DNA of 64,000 bases from positions 196,481-260,480 of the forward strand of contig NZ_BMRC01000001.1 in NCBI RefSeq assembly GCF_014648435.1, read 5' to 3'. The position numbers and the translations under genes are program-made. The stretch's first letter is position 1; every line of letters begins with the position of its first letter. The notes beneath the pieces are model-generated. The model worked only from the letters and a program-made list of their open reading frames with translations, was not told where the DNA came from and did not search any database. Source of the stretch: Nonomuraea spiralis. GTDB lineage: Bacteria > Actinomycetota > Actinomycetes > Streptosporangiales > Streptosporangiaceae. Shown one piece after another: positions 42,406-56,367 of this stretch.

Positions 42406-43568
42406 CCGGGGATCAGCTCCAGGGCCTGGCGGGCGATCTCCCATTCCTCGTCGGTCGGGACGACCAGCACCGCCACCTCCGCGCCCGGCGGTGACACCGC
42501 CCGCTCCGCCGCCGATTCCGCCGCGTTCAGCTCGGGGTCCACGGTGACGCCGAGCCGGTCGAGCCCGGCCAGCGACTCCGCCCGGGTGGCCGCGTCGTGC
42601 TCGCCGACCCCGCCGGTGAACACGATCGCGTCCACCCGGCCGAGCAGCGCGTAGTAGGCGCCGACGTACTTGCGGACGCGCCGGGTGTAGACCTCCAGGG
42701 CCAGGCGGGCCTCCTCGTCGTCGCGTCGCCGTACCTCGCGCATGTCGAGCGTCCCGGCCAGGGCCCGCAGCCCGCCCTGGTGGCTCAGCGCGTGCTCCAC
42801 CTCCTCGGCCCCGAGGCCGCGCACCCGGGCGAGGTACCCGGCGATCGCCGGGTCCACGTCGCCGGAACGGGTGCCCATCACCAGGCCCTCCAGCGGCGTC
42901 AGCCCCATGGAGGTGTCCACGCTGCGCCCGCCGGACATCGCCGTCGCGCTGGCGCCGTTGCCCAGGTGCAACACGATCAGGTTCAGCTCGGACGGGTCGC
43001 GGCCGAGGAAGGCGGCGGCGCGGCGGGAGACGTAGGCGCAGGAGGTGCCGTGGAAGCCGTAGCGCCGCACGCCCCACTCACGCGGCACCGCGTACGTGTA
43101 CGCCTGCGGCGGCAGCGTGAGCTGGAACGCCGTGTCGAACACCGCCACCTGCGGCACCCCCGGGAACGCCGCCCGCGCCACCCGGATCCCGGCCAGGTTG
43201 ACCGGGTTGTGCAGCGGCGCGAGCGGCGCCAGCTCCTCGATCGCGGCGATCACGTCGTCGTCGACCAGCGCCGGGCCGGTGAAGCGGGTGCCGCCGTGCA
43301 CGACCCGGTGCCCGACCGCGACGGGGTCCAGCGCGGGCCCGGCCTCCGCGAACGCCTTCAGCATCGCCTCCAGCCCCTCGGCGTGCCCGGGGAAACGCTC
43401 CTCCCGCACGTACGGCGGCCCTTCGCCCGTGTGGTGCGTCAGCCGCCCGCCTTCCTCGCCGATGCGCTCCACCAGCCCGCGCGCCGGGCGCTCGCGGGTG
43501 CCCACGTCCACCAGCTCGTACTTGATGGACGAGGAGCCGGTGTTCAGGACGAGTATTCGGCCGGCCAT
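42399..43568 (-). CDS. ackA: Acetate kinase
   Basis: Acetyl-phosphate plus ADP to acetate plus ATP (reversible), cytoplasmic, 389 residues, the family length. Motifs are [13 protein letters not shown] at the N-terminus, [31 protein letters not shown] (catalytic His), [12 protein letters not shown] and [12 protein letters not shown], and [14 protein letters not shown]. The ATG overlaps the end of the phosphoketolase gene by 25 bases, so it is translated from the same message and uses the acetyl-phosphate it makes. Confidence 0.96.
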   Translation of the reverse strand: MAGRILVLNTGSSSIKYELVDVGTRERPARGLVERIGEEGGRLTHHTGEGPPYVREERFPGHAEGLEAMLKAFAEAGPALDPVAVGHRVVHGGTRFTGPALVDDDVIAAIEELAPLAPLHNPVNLAGIRVARAAFPGVPQVAVFDTAFQLTLPPQAYTYAVPREWGVRRYGFHGTSCAYVSRRAAAFLGRDPSELNLIVLHLGNGASATAMSGGRSVDTSMGLTPLEGLVMGTRSGDVDPAIAGYLARVRGLGAEEVEHALSHQGGLRALAGTLDMREVRRRDDEEARLALEVYTRRVRKYVGAYYALLGRVDAIVFTGGVGEHDAATRAESLAGLDRLGVTVDPELNAAESAAERAVSPPGAEVAVLVVPTDEEWEIARQALELIPGP

Positions 43569-45859
43569 GTCCACGACCTGATCTCCGCGGGGTCCTCGCC
43601 GTGCTCCCTGGTGTACGCGCGGGCCCGCAACCGCGCGTCGCTCATCCGCTGGCGCAGGTGCGCGGCCTTGGCGCCGAGCCCGTCCACCCGGTCGATGACG
43701 TCCATGACCAGGTGGAAGCGGTCGATGTCGTTGAGCATCGCCATGTCGAACGGCGTGGTCGTGGTGCCCTCCTCCCGGTAGCCGCGTACGTGCAGGTTGT
43801 CGTGCCCGTGGCGGCGGTAGGCGAGCTGGTGGATGAGCGAGGGGTAGCCGTGGAAGTTGAAGATGACCGGCTTGTCGGTGGTGAACAGGGTGTCGAACTC
43901 GGCGTCCGGCAGGCCGTGGGGGTGCTCCGACGGCGGTTGCAGCCGCATCAGGTCGACGACGTTGACGACCCGTACCTTCAGTTCGGGCAGGTGTTCGCGC
44001 AGGATGGCCGCGGCGGCCAGCGTCTCCAGGGTGGGCACGTCGCCGGCGCAGGCGAGGACGACGTCCGGCTCGGAGCCCTGGTCGCCGGAGGCCCACGGCA
44101 GGATGCCCAGGCCGCGGGTGCAGTGGGCGATCGCCTCGTCCATGGTGAACAGGTCGAGCACCGGCTGCTTGCCCGCGACGATCACGTTGACGTAGTCACG
44201 CGAACGCAGGCAGTGGTCGGCCACCGACAGCAGGGTGTTGGCGTCCGGCGGCAGGTAGACGCGCACCACCGACGCCTTCTTGTTGACGACCACGTCGAGG
44301 AAGCCGGGGTCCTGATGGCTGAAGCCGTTGTGGTCCTGCCGCCACACGTGCGACGACAGCAGGTACGTCAGCGACGCCACGGGCCGCCGCCACGGGATCT
44401 TCTGCGCCGACTCCAGCCACTTGGCGTGCTGGTTGAACATGGCGTCGATGATGTGGATGAAGGCTTCGTAGCAGTTGAACAGCCCGTGGCGGCCGGTCAG
44501 CAGGTAGCCCTCCAGCCAGCCCTGGCACAGGTGCTCGCTCAGCACCTCCATCACCCGGCCGCCCGGGGCCAGGTTCTCGTCCGTGGGCAGGATCTCGGCC
44601 TCCCACGCGCGGTCGGTGACCTCGAACACGTCCGACAGCCGGTTGGAGGCGGTCTCGTCGGGTCCGAGCAGCCGGAAGTTGCGCGGGTTGCCCGTGATCA
44701 CGTCGCGCAGGAACCCGCCGAGCACCCGCGTCGGCTCGTTCGACTGCACGGCGGGGGACTTGACCTCCACCGCGTGCCTGCGGAAGTCCGGCAGGGCCAG
44801 CGGGCGCAGCAGCTCGCCGCCGTTGGCGTGCGGGTTGGCGCTCATCCGGAGCGGGCCGCGCGGCACCGTACGCAGGACGTCCTCGACCGGCCTGCCGTCG
44901 GAGCCGAACAACTCCTCCGGCCGGTACGAGCGCATCCACTCCTCCAGCATCGCCAGGTGGGCCGGGTTCTCCCGGACGCCGGACAGCGGCACCTGGTGGG
45001 CCCGCCAGGTGCCCTCGACCGGCTTGCCGTCCACCTCGCGCGGCCCGGTCCAGCCCTTGGGGGTGCGCAGGACGATCATCGGCAGCCGCCGGTCCTGGCC
45101 GTCCTTGTACTCGGCGATCTCGTCGAAGACGGTGTCGAGGGTGGCGGCCATCTCCTCGTGTGAGGGGCCGACCAGGTGCGGGCGGTGGCCGTACCCCTCC
45201 AGCAGCTTGAGCAGCTCGTCCTCGGGGATGCGGGCCAGCACGGTCGGGTTGGCGATCTTGTAGCCGTTCAGGTGCAGGATGGGGAGCACGACGCCGTCGT
45301 GCCTGGGGTCGAGGAACTTGTTGGAGTGCCAGCTCGCGGCCAGCGGGCCCGTCTCGGCCTCGCCGTCGCCGACGACGCAGGCCACCACCAGGTCGGGGTT
45401 GTCGAACGCGGCGCCGTAGGCGTGGGCGAGGGAGTAGCCCAGCTCGCCGCCCTCGTGGATGGACCCCGGCGTCTCCGGCGCGACGTGGCTGGGGATGCCG
45501 CCGGGGAAGGAGAACTGGCGGAACAACCGCCGCATGCCCGCGACGTCCTGCGAGACGTCCGGATAACGCTCGCTGTAGGAGCCCTCCAGCCAGGCGTGCG
45601 CCACCGCGGCCGGCCCTCCGTGACCCGGGCCGACGATGTAGATCATGTCCTGGGCCCGTTCGGAGATCACCCGGTTGAGGTGGGCGAAGCAGAAGTTCAG
45701 TCCCGGGGTGGTGCCCCAGTGGCCCAGCAGGCGCGGCTTGATGTGCTCGGGCCGCAGCGGCTCGGCCAGCAGCGGATTGTCCAGCAGGTAGATCTGCCCG
45801 ACGGACAGATAGTTGGCCGCCCGCCAGTACGCGTCTATGTGGTCCATGCACTTGCCCAT
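43544..45859 (-). CDS. xfp: Xylulose-5-phosphate/fructose-6-phosphate phosphoketolase
   Basis: A thiamine-diphosphate enzyme that splits xylulose-5-P or fructose-6-P with phosphate into acetyl-phosphate plus glyceraldehyde-3-P or erythrose-4-P. At 771 residues it is near the usual 790-830. Family motifs are [60 protein letters not shown] (TPP-Mg site), [15 protein letters not shown] and [12 protein letters not shown]. It is divergent from the IlvD/Edd dehydratase and precedes ackA, giving a complete bifid-type shunt. Confidence 0.96.
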   Translation of the reverse strand: MGKCMDHIDAYWRAANYLSVGQIYLLDNPLLAEPLRPEHIKPRLLGHWGTTPGLNFCFAHLNRVISERAQDMIYIVGPGHGGPAAVAHAWLEGSYSERYPDVSQDVAGMRRLFRQFSFPGGIPSHVAPETPGSIHEGGELGYSLAHAYGAAFDNPDLVVACVVGDGEAETGPLAASWHSNKFLDPRHDGVVLPILHLNGYKIANPTVLARIPEDELLKLLEGYGHRPHLVGPSHEEMAATLDTVFDEIAEYKDGQDRRLPMIVLRTPKGWTGPREVDGKPVEGTWRAHQVPLSGVRENPAHLAMLEEWMRSYRPEELFGSDGRPVEDVLRTVPRGPLRMSANPHANGGELLRPLALPDFRRHAVEVKSPAVQSNEPTRVLGGFLRDVITGNPRNFRLLGPDETASNRLSDVFEVTDRAWEAEILPTDENLAPGGRVMEVLSEHLCQGWLEGYLLTGRHGLFNCYEAFIHIIDAMFNQHAKWLESAQKIPWRRPVASLTYLLSSHVWRQDHNGFSHQDPGFLDVVVNKKASVVRVYLPPDANTLLSVADHCLRSRDYVNVIVAGKQPVLDLFTMDEAIAHCTRGLGILPWASGDQGSEPDVVLACAGDVPTLETLAAAAILREHLPELKVRVVNVVDLMRLQPPSEHPHGLPDAEFDTLFTTDKPVIFNFHGYPSLIHQLAYRRHGHDNLHVRGYREEGTTTTPFDMAMLNDIDRFHLVMDVIDRVDGLGAKAAHLRQRMSDARLRARAYTREHGEDPAEIRSWTWPAEYSS

Positions 45860-45910
45860 TCCTCTACAGGCGATGCTGAATCCCCCGGACTGCCGCTAAT
45901 GTGCGGTCAC

Positions 45911-47617
45911 ATGGCGCTGCGCAGCTCGCTCTGGTACTCCGGCGACGACCGGAACTCCTACATCCACCGCGCCTGGATGCGCCGCGGCCTGCCGCGCGAG
46001 GCGTTCGACGGGGACCGCCCGCACATCGCGATCGCCAACAGCGCCTCCGACCTCGCGCCCTGCAACGCCCACCTCGACGAGGTCGCGCGCGGCGTCATGA
46101 ACGGCGTGTGGGAGGCGGGCGGCGTGCCGCTCAACCTGCCCGTCGTCTCCCTGGGCGAGACGAACGTGCGCCCGACCGCCATGTTATGGCGCAACCTGGC
46201 CGCCATGGCCGCCGAGGAGCTCCTGCGGGCCAACCCGATCGACGGCGTGGTGCTGCTGGGCGGTTGCGACAAGACCGTCCCCGCGCTGCTCATGGCGGCC
46301 GCCTCGGTCGACCTGCCCGCGATCGTGGTGCCCGGCGGGCCCATGCTGACCGGCCACTTCCGCGGCGTCCCGCTCGGCTGCGGCACCGACGTGTGGCGGC
46401 TCAGCGAGGAGGTGCGCGCGGGCACGCTCTCGCGCGAGGCGTTCCTGGGCTCGGAGTCGTCGATGATCCGCAGCCGCGGCCACTGCAACACGATGGGCAC
46501 CGCCTCGACCATGGCGTGCATGGCCGAGGCGCTCGGCATGACGCTGCCCGGCACGGCCGGCACCCCCGCCCCCGACAGCCGCCTGCTGGAACGCGCGCAC
46601 GACAGCGGCCGGCTCGCCGTCGAGCTGGTACGCGCCGGCCGCCGGCCCAGCCATGTGATGACCAGGGGCTCCTTCCTCAACGCCATCGTCACGCTGGCCG
46701 CGATCGGCGGCTCCACCAACGCGGTCGTCCACCTGCTGGCGGTCGCCGGGCGGCTCGGCGTCGAGCTGAGCCTCGACGACTTCGACCGCACCGGGTCCGG
46801 CGTGCCGCTGCTGGCCGACCTGCAACCGGCCGGACGGCACCTGATGGACGACCTGTTCCGGGCAGGCGGCCTGGCCGCCGTGCTGCGGGAGGTGGAGGAC
46901 CTGCTCGACCCGGCGGCCATCACCGTCACCGGCCGTCCCCTGGTCGAGCACCTGGCCGGCGCCGAGATCTGGGACGACAGCGTGATCAGGCGGCGCGCCG
47001 ACCCGCTGCTGCCCGACGCGGGCATCGCCGTGCTGCGCGGCAACCTCGCGCCCGACGGCGCCGTGATCAAGCCCGCGGCCGCCTCGCCGGAGCTGCTGCG
47101 GCACCGGGGCCGGGCGGTCGTCTTCGACGGCGTCGAGGACGTCCACGCCCGGCTCGACTCGCCCGACCTCGACGTGGACGAGACGTCGGTGCTGGTGCTG
47201 CGCGGCTGCGGCCCCAGGGGCTACCCGGGCATGCCGGAGGTCGGCAACCTGCCGCTGCCGCGCAGGCTGCTGGCCAAGGGCGTACGCGACATGGTCCGGG
47301 TCAGCGACGCCCGGATGAGCGGCACCGCGTACGGCACGGTCGTCCTGCACGCCTCGCCCGAGGCGGCGGCCGGCGGGCCGCTGTCCAGGGTGCGCACCGG
47401 CGACCCGATCGTGCTCGACGTGGCCGCCAGGAGGCTCGACGTGGACGTCCCCGAGGCCGAGCTGGCCGCCAGGAAGCCGGTCACGACCGGCCACGCCCGC
47501 CCGTCCCGCGGGTGGGAGCGCCTGTACGTCGACCACGTCACCCAGGCCCACCTGGGAGCCGATCTCGACTTCCTGACGGGTTCCTCCGGTGACGCGGTCG
47601 GCCGCGAGTCCCACTGA
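45911..47617 (+). CDS. IlvD/Edd-family sugar acid dehydratase
   Basis: A 568-residue Fe-S dehydratase. The cluster cysteines appear in LAPCNAHL, GGCDKTVPA and GHCNTMGTASTMA. The GGSTNAVVHLLA, RMSGTAYGTVVLHASPEA and C-terminal RVRTGDPIVLDVAARRLDV segments are characteristic. It resembles pentonate/hexonate dehydratases (for example L-arabonate or gluconate dehydratase) more than IlvD; the C-terminus RGWERLYVDHVTQAHLGAD supports this. An ATG at 45899 is also in frame; neither start has a ribosome site. It is followed by pgi-zwf, so a role in sugar-acid or Entner-Doudoroff-like catabolism is likely but unproven. Confidence 0.85.
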   Translation: MALRSSLWYSGDDRNSYIHRAWMRRGLPREAFDGDRPHIAIANSASDLAPCNAHLDEVARGVMNGVWEAGGVPLNLPVVSLGETNVRPTAMLWRNLAAMAAEELLRANPIDGVVLLGGCDKTVPALLMAAASVDLPAIVVPGGPMLTGHFRGVPLGCGTDVWRLSEEVRAGTLSREAFLGSESSMIRSRGHCNTMGTASTMACMAEALGMTLPGTAGTPAPDSRLLERAHDSGRLAVELVRAGRRPSHVMTRGSFLNAIVTLAAIGGSTNAVVHLLAVAGRLGVELSLDDFDRTGSGVPLLADLQPAGRHLMDDLFRAGGLAAVLREVEDLLDPAAITVTGRPLVEHLAGAEIWDDSVIRRRADPLLPDAGIAVLRGNLAPDGAVIKPAAASPELLRHRGRAVVFDGVEDVHARLDSPDLDVDETSVLVLRGCGPRGYPGMPEVGNLPLPRRLLAKGVRDMVRVSDARMSGTAYGTVVLHASPEAAAGGPLSRVRTGDPIVLDVAARRLDVDVPEAELAARKPVTTGHARPSRGWERLYVDHVTQAHLGADLDFLTGSSGDAVGRESH

Positions 47618-47618
47618 A

Positions 47619-47665
47619 GGCAAAGAGTGCCGGCCGCCGTGCGCGGAATCTTCCCCGTGGGGTAC
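47619..47665 (+). promoter_or_regulatory. Second copy of the 15-bp element with GGGTAC box, upstream of pgi
   Basis: GGCAAAGAGTGCCGG (47619-47633), GTGCG (47639) and GGGTAC (47660-47665). The 15-mer is identical to that at 16846, the GTG-to-GGGTA distance is the same (21), and the whole differs by one base in spacing. It begins right after the dehydratase stop and would drive pgi-zwf. Confidence 0.55.
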
Positions 47666-47753
47666 GGGGTTCCCTGACGGGAGCCCGGCTCAGAGGATCT
47701 CCCGCGAGTGCGGGACGATGTGATCAGGTTTGACGAGACATGAGGAGGAAGCG

Positions 47754-49385
<1,632 letters not shown>

Positions 49386-49386
49386 C

Positions 49387-50754
49387 ATGGGGCGGGCCGG
49401 CGCGCTGGTCCTGTTCGGCATCACCGGCGACCTCGCGCGCAAGATGCTGCTCCCCGCTCTCTACCACCTGACCGCCGACGGCCGGCTCGACCTGCCGATC
49501 ATCGGCGTCGCCAAGACCGACATGGACCTCGACGCGCTGCGCGAGCACGCCCGCGAGGCCTGCGGCGGCGTCCAGGACGCGGCGTTCGAGAAGCTGGCGG
49601 GCAACCTGCGGCTGGTGGCGGGGGACTACCGCGACCCGGCCACCTTCGCCAGGCTGCGGGAGGAGACCGAGGGCAAGGGCTTCCTCGTCCACTACCTGGC
49701 GGTGCCGCCCGTGTTGTTCTCCGTCGTCGCCGAGGGTCTGGCCGGCGCGGGGCTCAACCACGACGCCAGGCTCGTGGTGGAGAAGCCGTTCGGACACGAC
49801 CTCGACTCGGCCCGCAAGCTCAACGACGAGCTGCTGAAGTACTTCGACGAGGACCACCTGCGGCGGGTCGACCACTTCCTGGGCAAGGAGCCGGTCGAGG
49901 ACCTCATGGTGTTCCGGTTCGCCAACATGCTGCTCGAACCCCTGTGGAACCGCAACTACGTGCGCAGCGTGCAGATCACCATGGCCGAGGACTTCGACGT
50001 CTCCGACCGGGGCGCCTTCTACGACGCCAACGGCACGGTCCGCGACGTGGTCCAGAACCACCTGCTGCAACTGCTGGCCATCCTGGCGATGGACCCGCCG
50101 CCGTCCATGGACGCCCGCGCCCAGCTCGACGAGAAGTGGCGGGTGCTGCGCGCGGTCCAGGCCATCGACCCGGCCCATGTCGTACGCGGCCAGTACGACG
50201 GCTACCTCGACACCCCCGGCGTACGGCCCGGCTCCACCACCGAGACGTTCGTCGCCATGCGGCTCTACATCGACAGCTGGCGGTGGGCGGGCGTGCCCTG
50301 GTGCATCCGTTCGGGCAAGGCGCTGCCCACCACCGACCTGGAGATCGTCGCCGAGCTGCGCAGGCCGCCGGTGACGATGTTCCGGGGCGGCGACGCGCCG
50401 CCGGGGCCCAACCTCATCAGGTTCCGGTTGCAGCCCGACGCCGGGGTGACCTTCGACGTGCTGGCCAAGGAGCCGGGCAGGCAGCGGACCATCCCGGTGC
50501 CGGTGAGCGTCGACTTCACCAAGGTGCTCGGCCCGATGGAGGCCGCCTACGAACGGATCCTGACCGACGCCGTCACCGGCGACCCTCGGCGTTTCGCCAG
50601 GTTCGACCTGGTGGAGGAGTCGTGGCGGATCGTCGGACGGCTGCTCGACCTGCCCGACCGGCCGCTCCCGTACGAGAAGGGCACCTGGGGGCCGGAGTCG
50701 GCGGAGAAGATCGCGCCGGGCGGCTGGCACGAGATCTCCACCACGTTCGACTAG
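49387..50754 (+). CDS. zwf: Glucose-6-phosphate 1-dehydrogenase
   Basis: First step of the oxidative pentose phosphate pathway, making NADPH and 6-phosphogluconolactone. The 455-residue protein has the N-terminal nucleotide motif [17 protein letters not shown], the phosphate-binding/catalytic [13 protein letters not shown] (His163), and [15 protein letters not shown] and [10 protein letters not shown]. It begins one base after the pgi stop. No gnd, opcA or pgl gene accompanies it here. Confidence 0.95.
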   Translation: MGRAGALVLFGITGDLARKMLLPALYHLTADGRLDLPIIGVAKTDMDLDALREHAREACGGVQDAAFEKLAGNLRLVAGDYRDPATFARLREETEGKGFLVHYLAVPPVLFSVVAEGLAGAGLNHDARLVVEKPFGHDLDSARKLNDELLKYFDEDHLRRVDHFLGKEPVEDLMVFRFANMLLEPLWNRNYVRSVQITMAEDFDVSDRGAFYDANGTVRDVVQNHLLQLLAILAMDPPPSMDARAQLDEKWRVLRAVQAIDPAHVVRGQYDGYLDTPGVRPGSTTETFVAMRLYIDSWRWAGVPWCIRSGKALPTTDLEIVAELRRPPVTMFRGGDAPPGPNLIRFRLQPDAGVTFDVLAKEPGRQRTIPVPVSVDFTKVLGPMEAAYERILTDAVTGDPRRFARFDLVEESWRIVGRLLDLPDRPLPYEKGTWGPESAEKIAPGGWHEISTTFD

Positions 50755-50781
50755 CGGACGATCCGGGGGAACGATGGTGAC

Positions 50782-51138
50782 ATGGACATCAAGGAGCTGT
50801 TGGAGCAGTCGAAGGACGTCGTCACCGTCAAGCGGGTCTTCGGCGAGCCGATCCGCCACGGGGACGTCCTGGTCATCCCCGTCGCCCGGGTCGCCCACGG
50901 CGGCGGTGGCGGCCACGGGCAGGGCCGGGACGAGAAGGGGGAGGAGCTCGGCAGCGGCGGCGGTGGCGGCTTCGGCTACAGCGCCACCCCCGCCGGGGTG
51001 TTCGTGGTCAAGGACGGCGACGTGCAGTGGCGTCCGGCCGTGGACGTCAACCGGATCGTGCTCGGCGGCCAGATCGTCGGCGTCGTGCTGGTGCTGACGA
51101 TCCGGACCATCTTCAAGAAGTGGCGCCGCAGGAAGTGA
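50782..51138 (+). CDS. GerW/YtfJ-family sporulation-related protein
   Basis: A 118-residue protein. The family start MDIKELLEQSKDVVTVKRVFGEPI, the Gly-rich centre (GGGGGHGQG, GSGGGGGFGYSATP), and the VFVVKDGDVQWRPAVDVNRI strand are all typical. A C-terminal hydrophobic stretch and basic tail suggest membrane attachment. The homologue in Bacillus, GerW, is needed for spore germination; in actinomycetes the role is unclear. Confidence 0.9.
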   Translation: MDIKELLEQSKDVVTVKRVFGEPIRHGDVLVIPVARVAHGGGGGHGQGRDEKGEELGSGGGGGFGYSATPAGVFVVKDGDVQWRPAVDVNRIVLGGQIVGVVLVLTIRTIFKKWRRRK

Positions 51139-51226
51139 CACGCCCGTCCCCGGCGGATCTGCGGGCAGGTGTCCTGAATGTGGACAGCTCGATCCCGGGC
51201 GGCCGGGGGTTCGTAAGGTGATCCCC

Positions 51227-51865
51227 ATGATGACTTCTCTGGCGCAGTTCGCGGGTTTCGGCGGTGTGGTGATGCTCGGCGCGATGTCGCCCGGCCCTGA
51301 CTTCGCGGTCGTGGTCCGCCGTTCGGCGCTGTCCGGCCGCGGTCACGGCATGGCCGCCGCGGTCGGCATCGCCGTGGGCGTGTCGGTCTGGGTGGTGGCC
51401 GCCGCCACCGGCGTGGCCGCGCTGCTGGCCGCCTCGGCCATGGCGTTCACCGTGGTCAAGGTCGTCGGCGCCGCGTACCTGCTCTACCTGGGGGTCAAGG
51501 CGCTGCGTGCCGCCCTGCGCGGGGGCGGCGGGCTCGACCTCGGCCTGCCCGCTCCCGCCGGGCGCGGCCCGTGGGCGGCCTTCGTCGAAGGGCTGCTCAC
51601 CAACGTGCTCAACCCCAAGGCCGCGCTGTTCTTCGTGGCGCTGGTGCCGCAGTTCGTCGGCGAGCGGGCCGCGTTCGGCGAGGCGCTGCTGCTGTCGGCG
51701 GTCGCGCTGGCCGGCACGGTGGTCTGGTTCCTCACGGTGGCGAACGTGGTGAGCACACTGCGCCGGGTGTTCGCCAGGTCCGGCGTGCGCAAGGCCGTCG
51801 ACGGCCTGACCGGCGCCGCGCTCATCGCCCTCGGCGTCAACCTGGCCATCGCCGGCCGCCCCTGA
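51227..51865 (+). CDS. LysE/RhtB-family amino acid exporter
   Basis: A 212-residue protein with about six membrane helices. Family hallmarks are the first-loop MSPGPDFAVVVRRSALSGRGHG, the YLLYLGVKALRAAL segment and the middle motif GLLTNVLNPKAALFFVALVPQF. It exports amino acids or related compounds by proton antiport. ATG 51227 follows AAGG by eight bases; the adjacent ATG 51230 is an alternative. Confidence 0.93.
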   Translation: MMTSLAQFAGFGGVVMLGAMSPGPDFAVVVRRSALSGRGHGMAAAVGIAVGVSVWVVAAATGVAALLAASAMAFTVVKVVGAAYLLYLGVKALRAALRGGGGLDLGLPAPAGRGPWAAFVEGLLTNVLNPKAALFFVALVPQFVGERAAFGEALLLSAVALAGTVVWFLTVANVVSTLRRVFARSGVRKAVDGLTGAALIALGVNLAIAGRP

Positions 51866-51913
51866 CCTCCCGGCGGCCCTGCGTGACCGCCGCCCATGGC
51901 CGGGGCGCCGGGG

Positions 51914-52636
51914 TCAGGAGACGGCGACGCCGAGCAGGTGGCCGAGGCCGAAGGTGACGGCGGCGGCGCCCGTGCCCAGGCCGAGCTGGCGCAGGCCGCC
52001 CAGCCACCACGGCCGCGCCGTCATCACGGCCACCGCCGCGCCGAACCCGAACAGCGCCACCACGCTCAGCGCCAGCGCCAGGAACAACCCCGACGCCCCG
52101 AACAGGAACGGCGCCAGCGGCACCATCGCCCCCATCGCGAAGGCGACGAACGACGACCCCGCCGCCAGGTACGGCGAGGGCAGGTCGTCGGGGTCCACCC
52201 CCAGTTCCTCGCGCACGTGCACGCGCAACGCCTGCTCCGGGTCGGCCGACAGGCCCTCGGCGACCCGGCGCGCCAGGTCGGCGTCCAGCCCGCGCGCCCG
52301 GTAGAGGGCGGCCAGCTCGGCCCGCTCGCCGTCGGGGTTGCGGGCCAGCTCACGGCGTTCGACGGCGATCTCGGCCCGCATCAGCTCGGTCTGGGAGCGT
52401 ACCGAGGTGTACTCGCCCGCCGCCATCGAGCACGCCCCCGCGACCAGGCCCGCGAACCCCGCGAGCACCGCGCCGCGCCCGGCGCCCGCGGCGCCCACGA
52501 CTCCGGCGATCAGCGCGACGTTCGAGACCAGCCCGTCCATCGCCCCGAACACCGCCGGACGCAACCAGCCGCCGGTGACGTCCCGGTGGCTGTGATGCTT
52601 CTCAGGAGAAAAGGGCCTGGCAAGCTCGACAGTCAT
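51914..52636 (-). CDS. VIT1/CCC1-family transporter
   Basis: A 240-residue membrane protein with five helices and the cytosolic metal-binding loop of this family. The first-helix motif LRPAVFGAMDGLVSNVALIAG and the AGACSMAAGEYTSVRSQTEL stretch are diagnostic. The central hydrophilic insert (residues 85-145) contains the acidic helices that bind Fe2+/Mn2+ in VIT1. It probably exports iron or manganese. The ATG has GGGGAGGA upstream. Confidence 0.9.
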   Translation of the reverse strand: MTVELARPFSPEKHHSHRDVTGGWLRPAVFGAMDGLVSNVALIAGVVGAAGAGRGAVLAGFAGLVAGACSMAAGEYTSVRSQTELMRAEIAVERRELARNPDGERAELAALYRARGLDADLARRVAEGLSADPEQALRVHVREELGVDPDDLPSPYLAAGSSFVAFAMGAMVPLAPFLFGASGLFLALALSVVALFGFGAAVAVMTARPWWLGGLRQLGLGTGAAAVTFGLGHLLGVAVS

Positions 52637-52786
52637 GACAATCCTCCCCTTACTGACAATTCGTCACGAAATTTAGGCCCTTCGGGACATGATCCGCAAC
52701 GAAGGAGAGGCTAGCCTGATCAGCGATTTTCCCCCTCCGTGACCGCCCGCGCACGCGGGAGCGCCGGGCGGAGGGGCGGGAACACG

Positions 52787-52829
52787 GACGTCCCCCCGGC
52801 GTCCGTCGTACGGACGCCGGGGGGACGTC
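52787..52829. terminator. Very strong 19-bp hairpin terminator
   Basis: A perfect 19-bp stem around TCGTA lies seven bases past the stop of the minus-strand gene at 52836. It is one of the most stable hairpins in the window. Its position fits termination of that gene. Confidence 0.85.
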
Positions 52830-52835
52830 GGCGGG

Positions 52836-53510
52836 TCAGGCGCGGGCCGGACTGGCGGGCGCGACCGGAGCCGGCTCGGCGCTCCGCGGCCCCCGGATGA
52901 GCGCCTCGCAGTCGGCGATCGCGTCCTCCAGCAGCCCGCGCAGCAGCTTGTCGGGGTCCTTGACGCAGGCCTGGACGATGCCGACCACGGCGAGCTGCAC
53001 CGCGTTGGGCGCCGCGTAACGGCGGAAGCCCTTCTCGGTGATCTTGGCGGCCCGGCTGAAGCGCCTGGCCTGCTCGGCCGCGTGCGGCACCTGCTCCATC
53101 GCCCTGAGGCTCATCTCGCTCATCCGCCCCGACGGCGCCCCGTCGAGCCTGGCCAGCATCTCCTCGGCCGCCAGCACCGACACCGCGAGCGCGAGCTGGC
53201 GCTCGGCGGCGGCGACCGGCAGGGCCGTGGTCGCGCAGCGCAGCGCGATGTGCGCGTCGACCCGCAGGTCGTCGCCGGCCAGCCCGATGATGGACGGTAC
53301 GAGCCCGACCAGCTCGGCCCGGCTCTCGTCGCCGGTGTTGTCGTTGACCAGGCGGGCGAGCGCGGCCAGCAGCGGATGGGTGCAGGCCGGATGGTCGCTC
53401 CACCGCTCGCCGGCCAGGTAGGACGCCAGTTCCATGAAACAGGCGCCGCGCTTCGGGTTGCGATGCCTGCCGCGGGACAGGACCGGCATGTGATCAAGGT
53501 GATTGTCCAC
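52836..53510 (-). CDS. Conserved actinobacterial protein of unknown function
   Basis: A 224-residue helical, soluble protein. It begins MDNHLDHMPVLSRGRHRNPK and then RGACFMELASYLAGERWSDH, a sequence pattern I recall as widely conserved in actinomycetes, with THPLLAALARLVND following. The later helices (ERQLALAVSVLAAEEML, AEQARRFSRAAKITEKGFRR) have no recognisable motif. I take GTG 53510, with GGAG five bases upstream; the ATG at 53489 is an alternative, and the frame is open to 53624. Confidence 0.75.
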   Translation of the reverse strand: MDNHLDHMPVLSRGRHRNPKRGACFMELASYLAGERWSDHPACTHPLLAALARLVNDNTGDESRAELVGLVPSIIGLAGDDLRVDAHIALRCATTALPVAAAERQLALAVSVLAAEEMLARLDGAPSGRMSEMSLRAMEQVPHAAEQARRFSRAAKITEKGFRRYAAPNAVQLAVVGIVQACVKDPDKLLRGLLEDAIADCEALIRGPRSAEPAPVAPASPARA

Positions 53511-53664
53511 GGGTGCTCCATGCTCCACGCGATCGCCGTCTATCCAGTTTGCGCTGTCGTGCGCGTCGACGCCAGAGATCGGGCATCGTGCACAGGGAAT
53601 GATTCCCCCACGAGATGCGATCATTCCTCGCCGAACCCGGCATCGCGTAATGGCTATTAATGGT

Positions 53665-56268
<2,604 letters not shown>

Positions 56269-56326
56269 GCCCGTACGGGCGCGGCCCATGCGGGGCAGGC
56301 GCGCCAGGACCGGACGTGACCGTACC

Positions 56327-56357
56327 ATTACTTTGCGTAATCATTCACTTTGCGTGA
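56327..56357. promoter_or_regulatory. Two tandem palindromes with shared TTTGC centre in the divergent promoter
   Basis: ATTAC-TTTGC-GTAAT (56327-56341) and TCAC-TTTGC-GTGA (56345-56357) are two inverted repeats with identical centres, spaced 17 bases. They lie between the divergent pullulanase and membrane-protein starts, an arrangement typical of cooperative repressor binding, perhaps by a sugar-responsive LacI or GntR protein. Confidence 0.65.
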
Positions 56358-56367
56358 TCCTGATCCC

